From Myxococcales bacterium (GTDB taxonomy: Bacteria; Myxococcota_A; Bradymonadia; UBA7976; UBA1532), in NCBI GenBank assembly GCA_020633465.1, contig JACKDN010000041.1, positions 1 to 52,843 of the forward strand: DNA of 52,843 nt, given 5' to 3'. How positions within the stretch are numbered: the stretch's first letter is position 1; each line of letters begins with the position of its first letter. A model generated the notes under the pieces. The model was not told the DNA's origin, searched no databases, and saw nothing but the letters and a program-made list of their open reading frames with translations. The translations under genes and the position numbers were made by a program. This document shows positions 26,103 to 35,442 of the stretch, piece by piece.

Positions 26103-27068
26103 ATGAGCCCCGCCGACAACCCGACCGTCGAGAAGATCCCCATCGCCATCAGCAGCTGCCTGCTGGGCGAGCAGGTGCGCTACGACGGCGGCCACAAGCA
26201 CGATCGCTACCTCACCGGCACGCTGGGCCAGTGGTTCACCTACGTGCCGCTGTGCCCCGAGGTGGGCATCGGGCTGGGCACGCCGCGCGAGCCCATCCGC
26301 CTCGTCCAGATCGGCGACGCCGTGCGCGTGCGCGGCGTGCGCGACGCCGAGCTGGACGTGACCGACGACCTCGAGGCGTACGCCGACGCGGTGGCCGACC
26401 AGATCGCGGGCACCTGCGGGTACGTCTTCAAGCGCGCCTCGCCCAGCTGCGGCATGGAGCGCGTGAAGGTGTACACCGGCAAGGGCATGCCCAGCGCGGC
26501 GGGCGTCGGCGCCTACGCGGGCGCGGTGATGCGGCGCTTCCCGCGGTTGCCGGTCGAGGAGGAGGGGCGGCTGAACGATCCCGTCCTGCGCGAGAACTTC
26601 GTCGAGCGCGTCTTCGTGTACGACCGCCTGCGCGCGCTGCTGGCCGCGCCCACGCCCAAGGCGCTGATCGACTTCCACACCCGCCACAAGCTGCTGGTGA
26701 TGGCGCACAACCAGGAGGGCTATCGGCGGCTGGGGCGCATCGTTGCGCAGGCGGGGCGCGGCGATCTCGAGGGGACGGTGGCGGCCTACGCCGACCTTCT
26801 GATGGAGACGCTGACCCGCCGCGCGACGCGCCGCGGACACACCAACGTGCTGCAGCACCTGATGGGCTACCTGAAGAAGCCGCTGGACGCCGACGACAAG
26901 GCCGAGCTGGTCGACGTCATCCACCAGTACCGCGCCGGGCTGGTGCCGCTGGTGGTGCCGATGACCTTGCTGCGTCACCACTTCCGGCGTCACCCGCATC
27001 CCTACGTCGAGGGGCAGTGGTACCTCGAGCCGCACCCGGTCGAGTTGATGCTGCGCAACCACGTATGA
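26103..27068 (+). CDS. DUF523-DUF1722 fusion protein (YbgA-like)
   Basis: A 321-residue protein formed of a DUF523 domain (residues 10-150: SSCLLGEQVRYDGGHK, PLCPEVGIGLGTPREP, KRASPSCG with three Cys in conserved spots) and a DUF1722 domain (residues 190-315: DFHTRHKLLVMAHN, TNVLQHLMGYLKK, Y-x-E-x-QWYLEPHP). E. coli-type YbgA proteins and longer fusions of this make-up are widespread, often near photolyase or DNA-repair genes. The role is unknown; the Cys residues could hold a metal or Fe-S cluster. No photolyase gene is close here. Its start is the ATG at 26103, just after the hairpin. Confidence 0.85.
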   Translation: MSPADNPTVEKIPIAISSCLLGEQVRYDGGHKHDRYLTGTLGQWFTYVPLCPEVGIGLGTPREPIRLVQIGDAVRVRGVRDAELDVTDDLEAYADAVADQIAGTCGYVFKRASPSCGMERVKVYTGKGMPSAAGVGAYAGAVMRRFPRLPVEEEGRLNDPVLRENFVERVFVYDRLRALLAAPTPKALIDFHTRHKLLVMAHNQEGYRRLGRIVAQAGRGDLEGTVAAYADLLMETLTRRATRRGHTNVLQHLMGYLKKPLDADDKAELVDVIHQYRAGLVPLVVPMTLLRHHFRRHPHPYVEGQWYLEPHPVELMLRNHV

Positions 27069-27111
27069 GCACGCGCCGCGGCGCGGGTGACGACCGCCGG
27101 CTCCTGCGCCT

Positions 27112-27960
27112 ATGATGCGCGTCGTGGACACGATCGACCTCTGGAGCCGGGCCGACCAGGCGGCGCTGACGCGCTGCCGGGGCGCCGTCGCCGCCGACGA
27201 CCTGGTGGAGGCGTTGCTCGCGGTCGAGGACGCCCCGCGCACGTCCCGCCGGGCCTGCCTCGATCAGCTCGAGCTGTGGGGCCGCGCGGTGGGCGATCTG
27301 GCGGCCAGCGGCGCGCCCGAGGTGCAGGCCGCCGTGCTGCGCCACGTGCTGTGCAGCCGCGCCGGCCTCAAGGGCGATCCCGAGCACTACTACGAGCCCG
27401 AGAACTGCCACCTGAGCCGCGTGGTCGATCTGCGACGCGGCATGCCCATCCTGCTGACGGCCGTGTGGATCGCCGTGGGCGCCCGCGCCGGCATCGCCGT
27501 GCGCGGCGTGGGGCTGCCCGGCCACTTCATCGCCCGCATCGGCGACGAGCCGGCGCTGCTGGTCGATCCGTTCTCGAACGGCCGCCCGCTGACCGTCGCG
27601 CACTGCGCGGCGCTGGTGAAGCGGCTGACCGACGGCCAGCTGCCCTGGGACAACGCCTTCCTGGCGCCCAGCGACACGGGCGCCATCGTCCTGCGCGTGC
27701 TGCGCAACCTGGTGAACTGCCACGAGCGCAGCGGCGAGGCCCGCCTGGCCTACCGCGCGGCGCGCTTCGCGGCCGGGCTGTTCCCGTCGCAGCCCGGCGC
27801 CGCGCTGCTGCACGCGCGCGCCGCCGAGCGCGCCGGCATCGAGCCGATGGCGCTGGGCCTGTACCGCGATCTCGTCGAGCGCTTCGGCGGCAGCGAGGAG
27901 GCCACCGAGGCCCGCGGCTGCGTCGACCGGCTGGCCGAGGACGTGCCCACGGTGCACTGA
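27112..27960 (+). CDS. SirB1-family transglutaminase-like/TPR protein
   Basis: A 282-residue protein of the SirB1 family. Residues about 20-170 are the transglutaminase-like domain (EPENCHLSRVVDLRRGMPILL and GLPGHFIARI in the usual order, with the typical YYEPEN-x-x-L segment). Residues about 185-275 are TPR-like helices. Two adjacent ATGs (27112, 27115) can serve as start. The family has no settled biochemical role. It sits 43 bases after the DUF523 gene on the same strand. Confidence 0.85.
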   Translation: MMRVVDTIDLWSRADQAALTRCRGAVAADDLVEALLAVEDAPRTSRRACLDQLELWGRAVGDLAASGAPEVQAAVLRHVLCSRAGLKGDPEHYYEPENCHLSRVVDLRRGMPILLTAVWIAVGARAGIAVRGVGLPGHFIARIGDEPALLVDPFSNGRPLTVAHCAALVKRLTDGQLPWDNAFLAPSDTGAIVLRVLRNLVNCHERSGEARLAYRAARFAAGLFPSQPGAALLHARAAERAGIEPMALGLYRDLVERFGGSEEATEARGCVDRLAEDVPTVH

Positions 27961-28021
27961 CCGGGACGGCGGGCACGGGACGCCGCCGCGCGGCAGGCGG
28001 CCTGTCTCGGCTGACCCGGTG
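27959..28021. terminator. Hairpin between convergent genes, carries a REP-like unit
   Basis: Imperfect stem-loop right at the end of the SirB1 gene and before the stop (28033) of the convergent membrane-protein gene, so it can end both transcripts. The 3' arm (27992-28024) matches about 27 of 33 bases of the repeat unit A found at 20051-20083 (reverse strand) and resembles unit B at 20210-20241. Confidence 0.55.
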
Positions 28022-28032
28022 AGCGCCGCTGG

Positions 28033-29025
28033 CTATCCCCGCGACGGGCGCAGGGCGAAGAACAAGGCGAAGAGCGCGATGCCCAGGCCGCTCAGCGCGG
28101 CGACGCCCTGCAGCACCCGCAGATCGGGCCCGGCGCCCATCAGCGCGATCGCGCTCGACATCACCGCCACCAGCGCCACGTACAGCCAGGCGAGCGGCGT
28201 GCCCTGCCCGCGCAGGGCCACCGACGTCGCGACCGGGCCCAGCGCGATGAAGTGCACGCCGGCGATGCTGACGGCGTGGCCCGAGGCCACGAGCCCCAGC
28301 GCGTAGGCGCCGAACCCCAGCACCACCGCCCACCACTGGCCGGCCATCAGCCGGTCGCGCGGCCCGACGCGCACCAGCGCGACCGCCAGCAGCACGGCGG
28401 CCGCGCCGTAGCCGGGCAGCCGCGCCCAGGCCCAGCCCATGCCGCCGCCGAGCGCCGCCAGCGTCGCCGCGGGCAGCCACAGCACCCCCGGCGCGCCGCC
28501 GCGGCCCACGCACACCGGCAGCGCGGCGCCGACCAGCAGCAGCGACAGGAAGGTGCGCACCAGCGCCTGCGCCAGGGCGGGATCCTTCCGCGTGAACACG
28601 GCCACCGGCGGCACGAAGCACAGCGCGAGGACGATGGCCGGCGCCACGGCGTGCTCCCAGTCGCCCCGCAGCCACCGCGTGAAGCCGGCGCGCCAGGCGA
28701 ACACGCCCCACACGACGGCCACCAGCGTCGAGCCGAGGATCGACCCCAGCGCGTAGCCCTGCAGCGCGAAGGCGACGGCGGTGGCGAAGCTGGCCACGGC
28801 GTAGACGTGCAGCAGCGGCCCCGTGGGGCGCCACCCGCCGCGCCAGGCCCACCACAGCCCGGGGAAGATGAAGGCGTAGTAGCCCAGGTGGCTGTGCGCG
28901 TGACGCAGCCAGCCCGGGTGGTCGGTCAGGGGCAGGCCGCCGACGCCGGCCCAGGACAGGCGCAGCAGCAGGCCCAGCGTGGCGGTGCCGGCCAGGCCCA
29001 CGAGCGCCCAGCGGCGCGCGCTCAT
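28033..29025 (-). CDS. Polytopic membrane protein, His in helices
   Basis: A 330-residue inner-membrane protein with about nine or ten hydrophobic helices. Paired His in helix context (LRHAHSHLGYYAFIFPGLWW near residue 44 and GHAVSIAGVHFIALG near 250) recall haem- or copper-binding helices of terminal-oxidase-like or NnrS-like proteins, but I cannot assign a family. There is no partner gene of respiration nearby. The gene lies 111 bases downstream of nothing on its own strand except the MscS gene end at 29109 (83 bases away), so co-transcription with MscS is possible. Confidence 0.7.
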   Translation of the reverse strand: MSARRWALVGLAGTATLGLLLRLSWAGVGGLPLTDHPGWLRHAHSHLGYYAFIFPGLWWAWRGGWRPTGPLLHVYAVASFATAVAFALQGYALGSILGSTLVAVVWGVFAWRAGFTRWLRGDWEHAVAPAIVLALCFVPPVAVFTRKDPALAQALVRTFLSLLLVGAALPVCVGRGGAPGVLWLPAATLAALGGGMGWAWARLPGYGAAAVLLAVALVRVGPRDRLMAGQWWAVVLGFGAYALGLVASGHAVSIAGVHFIALGPVATSVALRGQGTPLAWLYVALVAVMSSAIALMGAGPDLRVLQGVAALSGLGIALFALFFALRPSRG

Positions 29026-29108
29026 CGGTGGGGAGGGGGCGAGGTCGGCATCGGCCGCACGCTACGCGCGGCGGCCGTGGGGCTCAAGGGGCCGAAGGGC
29101 GTTCGGGA

Positions 29109-29921
29109 TCAGACCGCCTGCAGCACCGGCACGGCCGGCCCGGCCACCCGGTAGTGCTGCTCGGGCGGGGGGAAGCCCAGCGCGGTGAAGACCTCGACGA
29201 TCGAGTCGTTCGTCGCGAAGTACACGTCCCAGTAGTGGTCGTTGTGGCAGAAGGGACGCACCGCCAGCACCGGGCCGGCCAGCGTGAAGGTCAGCACCTC
29301 GACCTGGGGCGCGGGATCGGTCGTGACGTTGGGGATCTGCGCCAGGCGCTCCTTCAACCGCGCGATCGTGTTCTCGACCGACTGCCCGTGCGGCATCTGC
29401 GCGGTCAGCTCGACGCGGCGGTAGGGGTTGGCGGTGAAGTTGAGGATGGTGCCCGAGAAGACCGCGTTGTTGCCCAGGTAGGTGCGCACGTTGTCCATCT
29501 GGTCGATGGCGGTGACGAACAGGCCGATCTCGCGGACGGTGCCGGTGATGCCGCCCGCCGTGATGAAGTCACCCACCTTGAAGGGGCGCAGGATCAGCAT
29601 GAAGATGCCGGCCGCGAAGTTCGACAGCAGGCCCGACCACGCCATGCCGATGGCGATGCCGCCGGCGGCCAGCAGGCCCGCGAAGGTGGTCGTCTCGATG
29701 CCGAAGACGCTGAGGATGGCCAGCACCAACAGCACGTTCATCAGGACGACGCTGGCCGACACCGAGTAGCGGATCAGCGTCGGGTCGACCTTCTGGCGCA
29801 CCATGCTCGCGTTGAGCAGCTTCTCGGCGAGGCCGATGGCCCAGCGGCCGACGATCCAGAGGACGAAGGCGCCGACGATCTTGGTGCCGATGTCGACGGC
29901 GTAAGCGAGGAAGGTGTCCAT
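29109..29921 (-). CDS. Small-conductance mechanosensitive channel (MscS family)
   Basis: A 270-residue inner-membrane channel, of E. coli MscS size. It has three transmembrane helices, with the pore-lining third helix AGLLAAGGIAIGMAWSG at about residues 80-100, followed by LSNFAAGIFMLILRPFKVGDFI, the hallmark of the family. The cytoplasmic vestibule domain begins with ITGTVREIGLFVTAIDQMDN. It releases solutes on hypo-osmotic shock. The start ATG at 29921 matches family N-termini. The region 29922-30053 upstream has no clear gene. Confidence 0.9.
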   Translation of the reverse strand: MDTFLAYAVDIGTKIVGAFVLWIVGRWAIGLAEKLLNASMVRQKVDPTLIRYSVSASVVLMNVLLVLAILSVFGIETTTFAGLLAAGGIAIGMAWSGLLSNFAAGIFMLILRPFKVGDFITAGGITGTVREIGLFVTAIDQMDNVRTYLGNNAVFSGTILNFTANPYRRVELTAQMPHGQSVENTIARLKERLAQIPNVTTDPAPQVEVLTFTLAGPVLAVRPFCHNDHYWDVYFATNDSIVEVFTALGFPPPEQHYRVAGPAVPVLQAV

Positions 29922-30053
29922 TGCGGGTGCGCTCCGTTGCGGCTTGGTTGAGGGTGGACGTTGGACCGGGAGGTCGCAGCGAAGTCACACCCGAAAGCCG
30001 TTCGGGACGCAAGCAACAAGTGAAGGGTGGCGGCTGATTCTGCGCCGGGGGCG

Positions 30054-32900
30054 TCAGCGCGGAGACGTCGTCAGGCGCAGCCGCGTCGCGCCCCCGCCGT
30101 CCTCGGCGAAGGCGTCGACGAAGAGGAAGGTGCTGCCGGCGTCGAGGTCGAGCTCGAGGCGCGACAGGTTGCCCTCGCCGCCGTCGTCGTCGCAGGCCAG
30201 CTCGCTGCGGGGGTCGTCGCAGACGCGGCGCGCGTGCAGCACGGGATCGAAGTCGGCCTCGGTGATCTCGGCCACCAGGTGCATCGGCGCCGGCGCGATC
30301 AGGCGCAGGGGGCGCTCCTGCCCGCGCCCGCTCGCGCCGCAGCGCGCGCCGTAGTCGGCGCCGGCGACCCCGGTGATCACCGGCAGCTCGATCTGGTTGT
30401 CCGGCTCGAGCGCGATGTCGAGGGCGTCCTCGAGCTCGCAGATGGGCTGCTCGCGGGGGCCGCCCGCGTAATCGCAGTCGGGATCGTTCGGGTAGTCCGT
30501 CGCGCCGTCGTCGTCGTTGTCGACGCCGTCGGCGCACTCGGCGGGGACGGCCGGATCGGCCTCGTCGCCATCGGCCGCGTCGACGCAGCCCGGATCGTCG
30601 GCGTCGATCAGGCCGTCGCCGTCGTTGTCCTGGCCGTCGCCGCAGATGTGGCTCTCGAAGTCGAAGCGCAGCCGGTACTGGCTGGCGCCCCGGTCGGCCT
30701 CGACGAGCGCGGTGACGAACTGCGCCTCGCCGACGTCGACGCGGCGCTCGTTGCCGTCGCGCGTGTCGTCGAGCAGATCCCCGTTCGCGTCGCGCACCCA
30801 CATCACCGCGCCGCCGGCGAAGCGGCGCTGCTGCTCGAAGGTGATGATCAGGGTGCCGGGCCCGGGCACCCGCACCTTCCACGCGTCCGTCGTCTCTTCG
30901 AACCACCCACCGCACACGGCGTCCTCGACCGGCTCGCCCAGGTCGAGCTCGATGGCCTGCGCCTCGCTGTCGTTGGCCACCGCGTCGGTGCAGGGCACGC
31001 AGTTCGGCGAGCCGCCGGGCACACAGACGGGGAAGGGGTCGGTCGTCACCTCGAGCCGGTAGTCGATGGTCGCGTTCGCGGGCATGTTGGGCGCCGTCGC
31101 GTGCACGTAGGTGGCCACGTCCGGGGGCGACACGAAGTAGGTGCCCATCGCCTGGGGATCGCCCCACCCGAAGCCTCCCGCCGAGCCGCTGGTGGCCGTG
31201 TAGCCGCCGACGAAGCCGACCTCGAGGTTGCCCTGCCAGTGCACCTCGGCGCGCACCACGCTGGGCTGGTCGACGGTGATGCCGTACCAGTCCGAGCGAT
31301 CGCGGTCGGTGCACAGGGTGAGGTCCTCGATGACCACCTCACCGTGCACGAGGGCGGCCGCCTCGCGGCTGCTGCTGTTGGGCTCGAGCGCGTCGGTGCA
31401 GCGCAGGCAGCGCGCGTCGTTCGGATCGCAGCCCGGCGCCTCGCAAGCGCCCCAGGCGCTCCAGGCGCCGCGGTTGCACGTGCGCGTCTGCTCGCCGTCG
31501 CCGTCGCAGGGCCGGTTGGCGACGCTGCCGTCGACGCACACGTCGGGATCCTGGCAGTCGCCCCAGTGGCTCCACTGGCCGCCGTCGCAGCGCCGCGTCG
31601 ACGTGCCGCGCTGGTTGCGGCCGCACGCGCGCGTCTCCTCGTCGTCCTCGACGCACACGTCGGGATCGGCGCAGTCCGACCAGGCGCGCCACTGCCCGAC
31701 GGCGCACGACCGCGACTGCTCGCCGTTGCCGTTGAGGCCGCACACGCGCTGCTGGCCGTTGCCGTCGATGCAGGCGTCGGGATCGGCGCAGGGGCCGAAG
31801 GCGCCCCAGCGGCCGTCCTCGCAGGCGTGGCTGCGCTCGCCGCGCCCGTTGAGGCCGCAGGGCACCGTCTCGGTCTCGCCCGCGCCGCACACGCGATCGG
31901 GATCGTCGCAGGCGCCCCACTCGCCCCACGCGCCCTCGGCGCAGGCGCGGCTGCGGGTGCCGTTGCCTTCGACGCCGCAGGGCATCGGGTCGACCTGCGC
32001 GTCGCCGTCGGCGCACACGTCCGGATCGTCGCAGGCGCCCCACGCCGCCCAGTTGCCTTCGACGCACGCGCGGCGGGCGATGCCGCGGTCGTTGAGGCCG
32101 CAGGGGCGGCTCTCGCGCGCCTCGTCGACGCAGGCGTCCACGTCCTCGCAGGCGCCGAACTCGGCCCACTGGCCCTCGACGCAGGTGCGGACGCGCTGGC
32201 CGCGCCCGTTGAGGCCGCAGCCCTCGGCCTGCTGCGCGCCGTCGATGCAGACGTCGGGATCCTCGCACGCGTCGAAGGGCCCCCAGCGCTCGCCATCACA
32301 GCTGTGCGACTGGAAGCCGCGGCGGTTGAGCCCGCAGGGCACCTGCTCGACGGCGCCGTCCTCGCAGGGGCGGCCGGGATCGTCGCAGGGCCCGAAGGCC
32401 GACCACTGGCCGTCGAGGCAGGTGCGCGTGCGCGCGCCGCCGTCGCCGACGCCGCAGGCCTCGCGCTGGCTGTCGCCGTCGGTGCAGGCGTCGGGATCCT
32501 CGCAGGCGCCCCACGGCGTCCACGCGCCGTCCACGCAGCTGCGCGCCTCGAGCCCGTTGTCGTTCGCGCCGCAGGGCCGTCGCTGCCGCGCGCCCTCGTC
32601 GCACTCGGCGGTGGGCGCGGCGTCCCCGGGCGGCGGGCCCGCGTCGTCGGCGCCGGGCCCCGCGTCGGTGTCGCCGCCGTCGAGGCCGCCCACGTCGGCG
32701 TCCTCGGCATCGCAGGCGCACCCGTCGGCGCCGCAGGCCATCGTGCCGGCGCGACCGTCGTCGCAGGTGCAGGCGACCGGCGCGCAGGCGTCGGGGTCGC
32801 CGGCGTCGACGGTGGCGAGCCCGTTGCTGCCGGTCGGCAGGCAGCCGGCGAGGAGGATCAGGTTCAGGACTGCGGCGCGGGCGAGATGAGTAGGGCGCAC
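30054..32900 (-). CDS. Large surface lipoprotein with ten Cys/Trp repeats
   Basis: A 948-residue lipoprotein. GTG 32900 (after GGAGGT) begins a signal with lipobox LLAGC at residues 17-20ish, then a Cys-rich start and an Asp/Gly/Pro/Ala linker. Residues about 101-500 are ten tandem units of about 40 residues (DG....R.CG.N.RG..R.C..G.W..WG.C.DPD.C), thrombospondin-like in Cys and Trp spacing. Next come two or three beta-sandwich regions (about 515-770, PPC-like), then a MopE/calcium-type segment (GDGQDNDGDGLIDADDPGC near 780), and an adhesin-like C-terminus. No sorting tail is present. Role in surface adhesion or matrix is inferred. Confidence 0.8.
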   Translation of the reverse strand: MRPTHLARAAVLNLILLAGCLPTGSNGLATVDAGDPDACAPVACTCDDGRAGTMACGADGCACDAEDADVGGLDGGDTDAGPGADDAGPPPGDAAPTAECDEGARQRRPCGANDNGLEARSCVDGAWTPWGACEDPDACTDGDSQREACGVGDGGARTRTCLDGQWSAFGPCDDPGRPCEDGAVEQVPCGLNRRGFQSHSCDGERWGPFDACEDPDVCIDGAQQAEGCGLNGRGQRVRTCVEGQWAEFGACEDVDACVDEARESRPCGLNDRGIARRACVEGNWAAWGACDDPDVCADGDAQVDPMPCGVEGNGTRSRACAEGAWGEWGACDDPDRVCGAGETETVPCGLNGRGERSHACEDGRWGAFGPCADPDACIDGNGQQRVCGLNGNGEQSRSCAVGQWRAWSDCADPDVCVEDDEETRACGRNQRGTSTRRCDGGQWSHWGDCQDPDVCVDGSVANRPCDGDGEQTRTCNRGAWSAWGACEAPGCDPNDARCLRCTDALEPNSSSREAAALVHGEVVIEDLTLCTDRDRSDWYGITVDQPSVVRAEVHWQGNLEVGFVGGYTATSGSAGGFGWGDPQAMGTYFVSPPDVATYVHATAPNMPANATIDYRLEVTTDPFPVCVPGGSPNCVPCTDAVANDSEAQAIELDLGEPVEDAVCGGWFEETTDAWKVRVPGPGTLIITFEQQRRFAGGAVMWVRDANGDLLDDTRDGNERRVDVGEAQFVTALVEADRGASQYRLRFDFESHICGDGQDNDGDGLIDADDPGCVDAADGDEADPAVPAECADGVDNDDDGATDYPNDPDCDYAGGPREQPICELEDALDIALEPDNQIELPVITGVAGADYGARCGASGRGQERPLRLIAPAPMHLVAEITEADFDPVLHARRVCDDPRSELACDDDGGEGNLSRLELDLDAGSTFLFVDAFAEDGGGATRLRLTTSPR

Positions 32901-32973
32901 GACGACCTCCGGCGAGACGGCCGCGGACCATACCCGAAGGCGCGGCCTCGTTTCACGTGGGGGCGCCCGGGAC

Positions 32974-34623
32974 CTACAGATCGACGGACAGCCACAGCCC
33001 GACGTCGACCACGGTGGGCGGCACCGAGATGCCGTCCTCGAGGCCCTCGACGCCCGGGACCGGCGGGAGATCGAGGGCCAGCTTCAGCTCGCCCTCCTGC
33101 CCGAGGTGGGCGGCGACGAAGGCGAAGATGCTCAGCCGAGTGAGCACCCGCACCTGGTAGTCGAAGCGCGCCAGGAAGGAGCGATCGCTCAGGTTGCCGA
33201 TGCCGCTCAGCAGGAAGGTGGTGTCGTTCCAGGTGCCGGGGCCCGCGGCCAGCAGGCCCAGCGCCGCGTAGTGGCGGCCCAGGTACAGGGGCGTGAAGTC
33301 GCGCCCGCGCCCCAGATCGACGCCGGGGATGCCGCCCTCGAGGCCGCGCGACGCGTCCGTCGCCAGGAACCAGGGGTACAGGTCGGCGTCGCCGTAGCCC
33401 GCGTCGTTGAAGAAGTACTCGCCGGTCAGGTACAGCGTGTCGTCGTCGCCGTAGGGGATGCCCCACTCGAAGCCGGCGGCCACCTGGGGGATCCAGTCGT
33501 CGCTGCGATCCTCCAGGGTGGGGAAGGTGAAGGTCGCCAGGTCGAACTCGCCCTCCCAGCGCCGCAGGACGTCGTCGCCGCCGTGCTGCACCGCGCCCTC
33601 GAGCTTCACGTCCAGATCCCACAGCGCCGTGCTCAGGTCGCCGCCCAGGCGCAGGGGCTGACCGTCGCGCCCGGCGACGCTGGCGCTGACCTCGGTGGTC
33701 GCGAACAGCCACTCGACGCGGGCCGCGCCGCCCACCTCGCCGAGGGCGTCGGCGCCGCCCGGCAGGCCGACGAGGTACAGGTTGCCGCCGATGTCCTGCA
33801 GCGGGACGTGCAGCTCGACCAGCGGCACGCCGAGGCGCTCGTCGAAGATGGCCAGGGGATCCAGGCGCTCGGCGTTGAGGAAGTCGGTCGGGTTCCAGAA
33901 GCGCGCCGCGCCCCACTTCACGCGCTGCTTGCCGATCGTCACGAAGACGCGGCGCTCGACGTCGAACTTGAGCCACAGCTGGTCGAGCACGACGTCGGTG
34001 GGCTCGGCCGCAGCGCCGGTGATGGGATCGGTGTCGCCGGTCTGCACGGTGGTGTCGTGCGTCACCCGCGTCTGCAGGAAGGCCCGCACGCGGCGGGTGG
34101 GGCGGGCGTCGAGGTACAGGTCGACCAGGTTCGGGTTCGACAGGCGCCAGTCCTCGAAGTCGGTGTCCTGCGGCACGCTGGTCTGGAAGCGCAGGTACAG
34201 CCGCCCGCCGAGCTGCAGCGGATCGTTCTTGGCTTCCAGCCGCGCCTCGACGGCGGCGTCGCTCCACTGGCCGTCGCTGGCTGGACCGGCGGGGGCGCCG
34301 TCGCCGCCGAACAGCGCGGCCTCGCGATCCTCGCCGGGTGGTGGTGCGGTGGGGGGCACGTCGGCCGGTGAGGGCTCGGCGGGCGCCTCACCGAAGAGGG
34401 CCGCCTCGCGCTCGGCCTCGGGATCGGGCTCCTCGTCGGGCGCGTCGGCGGCGGGCTCGTCGGCGGCCGGTGCATCCGCGACCGGCGCGTCCGCCGCGGG
34501 GGCGTCCGCCGGGGGGGCCCCGAACAGCGCCGCCTCGCGCGCGGCCTCGTCGCTCGGCTGCGCCGCCGCCGGCCCGCCCAGCAGCGCCGTCAGGCTCAGG
34601 GCCCCCACCCAACGCGCGTTCAC
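32974..34623 (-). CDS. Outer-membrane beta-barrel with REAALFG repeats
   Basis: A 549-residue secreted barrel protein of the DUF1302/alginate-export style. GTG 34623 overlaps the LolA-like stop (GTGA). The signal peptide (LTALLGGPAAAQ) is followed by a low-complexity Pro/Ala/Asp region with three identical motifs REAALFG at residues 29-35, 72-78 and 100-106. From about residue 135 the amphipathic beta-strands begin; GKQRVKWG-x-x-RFWNPTDFLN is the family landmark, and the chain ends in VGLWLSVDL, a barrel C-terminus. It is the outer-membrane end of a five-gene ABC export-type operon. The repeated motif may bind a periplasmic partner (inference). Confidence 0.82.
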   Translation of the reverse strand: MNARWVGALSLTALLGGPAAAQPSDEAAREAALFGAPPADAPAADAPVADAPAADEPAADAPDEEPDPEAEREAALFGEAPAEPSPADVPPTAPPPGEDREAALFGGDGAPAGPASDGQWSDAAVEARLEAKNDPLQLGGRLYLRFQTSVPQDTDFEDWRLSNPNLVDLYLDARPTRRVRAFLQTRVTHDTTVQTGDTDPITGAAAEPTDVVLDQLWLKFDVERRVFVTIGKQRVKWGAARFWNPTDFLNAERLDPLAIFDERLGVPLVELHVPLQDIGGNLYLVGLPGGADALGEVGGAARVEWLFATTEVSASVAGRDGQPLRLGGDLSTALWDLDVKLEGAVQHGGDDVLRRWEGEFDLATFTFPTLEDRSDDWIPQVAAGFEWGIPYGDDDTLYLTGEYFFNDAGYGDADLYPWFLATDASRGLEGGIPGVDLGRGRDFTPLYLGRHYAALGLLAAGPGTWNDTTFLLSGIGNLSDRSFLARFDYQVRVLTRLSIFAFVAAHLGQEGELKLALDLPPVPGVEGLEDGISVPPTVVDVGLWLSVDL

Positions 34624-35438
34624 CGGCTCTGACTCTCCAGCCACGCCTTGGTGAAGATGTTCGCGGGCAGCGACTTCAGGTCGACGCTGCGGATGACCAC
34701 GTGCGTCTGGTTGCCCTTCTCCACCTCGTCGTAGATGTGGATCTCCTTGGGCACGTACACCTCGGCGCCCTTCGACTCGCTGAACACCTTCACCCACTGC
34801 GGGTAGTAGACCGTGCGCATCAGCTTGCCCGACAGCGCGCGGTCCTGCGCCTTGAGGATGTTCTGGCTGTCCGCGTCGATCCACAGCTCGAGCACCGGGT
34901 AGGCGACGTCCACGTCCTTCTTCGCGGTCAGCTTCAGGTGGTGCACGGTGAACTTGCCCAGCGTCTCGCGCCCGACGTAGCTGGGGTCGTACTCCTCGGC
35001 CAGCCGCGACTCGTCGAAGTCGGTGCGGCGGCTGTCGGTGCCGCCGATGCGCTCGCGCTCGGTGCGCCGCTCCCACTTGCCCACGGTGGGGTCGTAGATG
35101 AACAGGTTCTTGTCGATGCGCAGATAGCCCTTGCCCGCCTCGGCCTTGGGGCGGGTGAACAGGATCATGAAGCGATCGTCGGCGTCGCGGCGGTACACCA
35201 CCGCCTCGTACACCATCAGCTCCTTGTCCTTCTCGCGCTGCTCGATGTAGGCCAGCGACTTGTAGTCGCCGCTGTTGCGCTGGCGATCGTCGACCACCTT
35301 CAGCAGGTCGACCATCTGCTCGGTGCTCAGCGCCTCGCCCTGCGCGTCGGCCGGGGCGCACCAGGCGATCGGCGCGGCCAGCGCCAGCGCCAGCAGCAGC
35401 GTCGGGGGGCGGCTCGTCGGGGGGCTGCGTCGCGGCAT
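34620..35438 (-). CDS. LolA-like periplasmic carrier protein
   Basis: A 272-residue periplasmic protein with a signal peptide (LLLALALAAPIAWCAPADA). The remainder is a half-barrel of the outer-membrane lipoprotein-sorting type, with the characteristic run Y-x-E-x-V-x-YRRDADDRFMILFT, GKGYLRIDKNLFIYDP, and SYVGRETLGKFTVHHLKL. Such proteins shield a lipid or lipidated cargo in the periplasm. Its gene lies between two permease genes and the outer-membrane barrel gene, in the same direction. The cargo is unknown; it is not the canonical LolA because an FtsX-type pair and a barrel accompany it. Confidence 0.85.
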   Translation of the reverse strand: MPRRSPPTSRPPTLLLALALAAPIAWCAPADAQGEALSTEQMVDLLKVVDDRQRNSGDYKSLAYIEQREKDKELMVYEAVVYRRDADDRFMILFTRPKAEAGKGYLRIDKNLFIYDPTVGKWERRTERERIGGTDSRRTDFDESRLAEEYDPSYVGRETLGKFTVHHLKLTAKKDVDVAYPVLELWIDADSQNILKAQDRALSGKLMRTVYYPQWVKVFSESKGAEVYVPKEIHIYDEVEKGNQTHVVIRSVDLKSLPANIFTKAWLESQSR

Positions 35439-35442
35439 CGCT

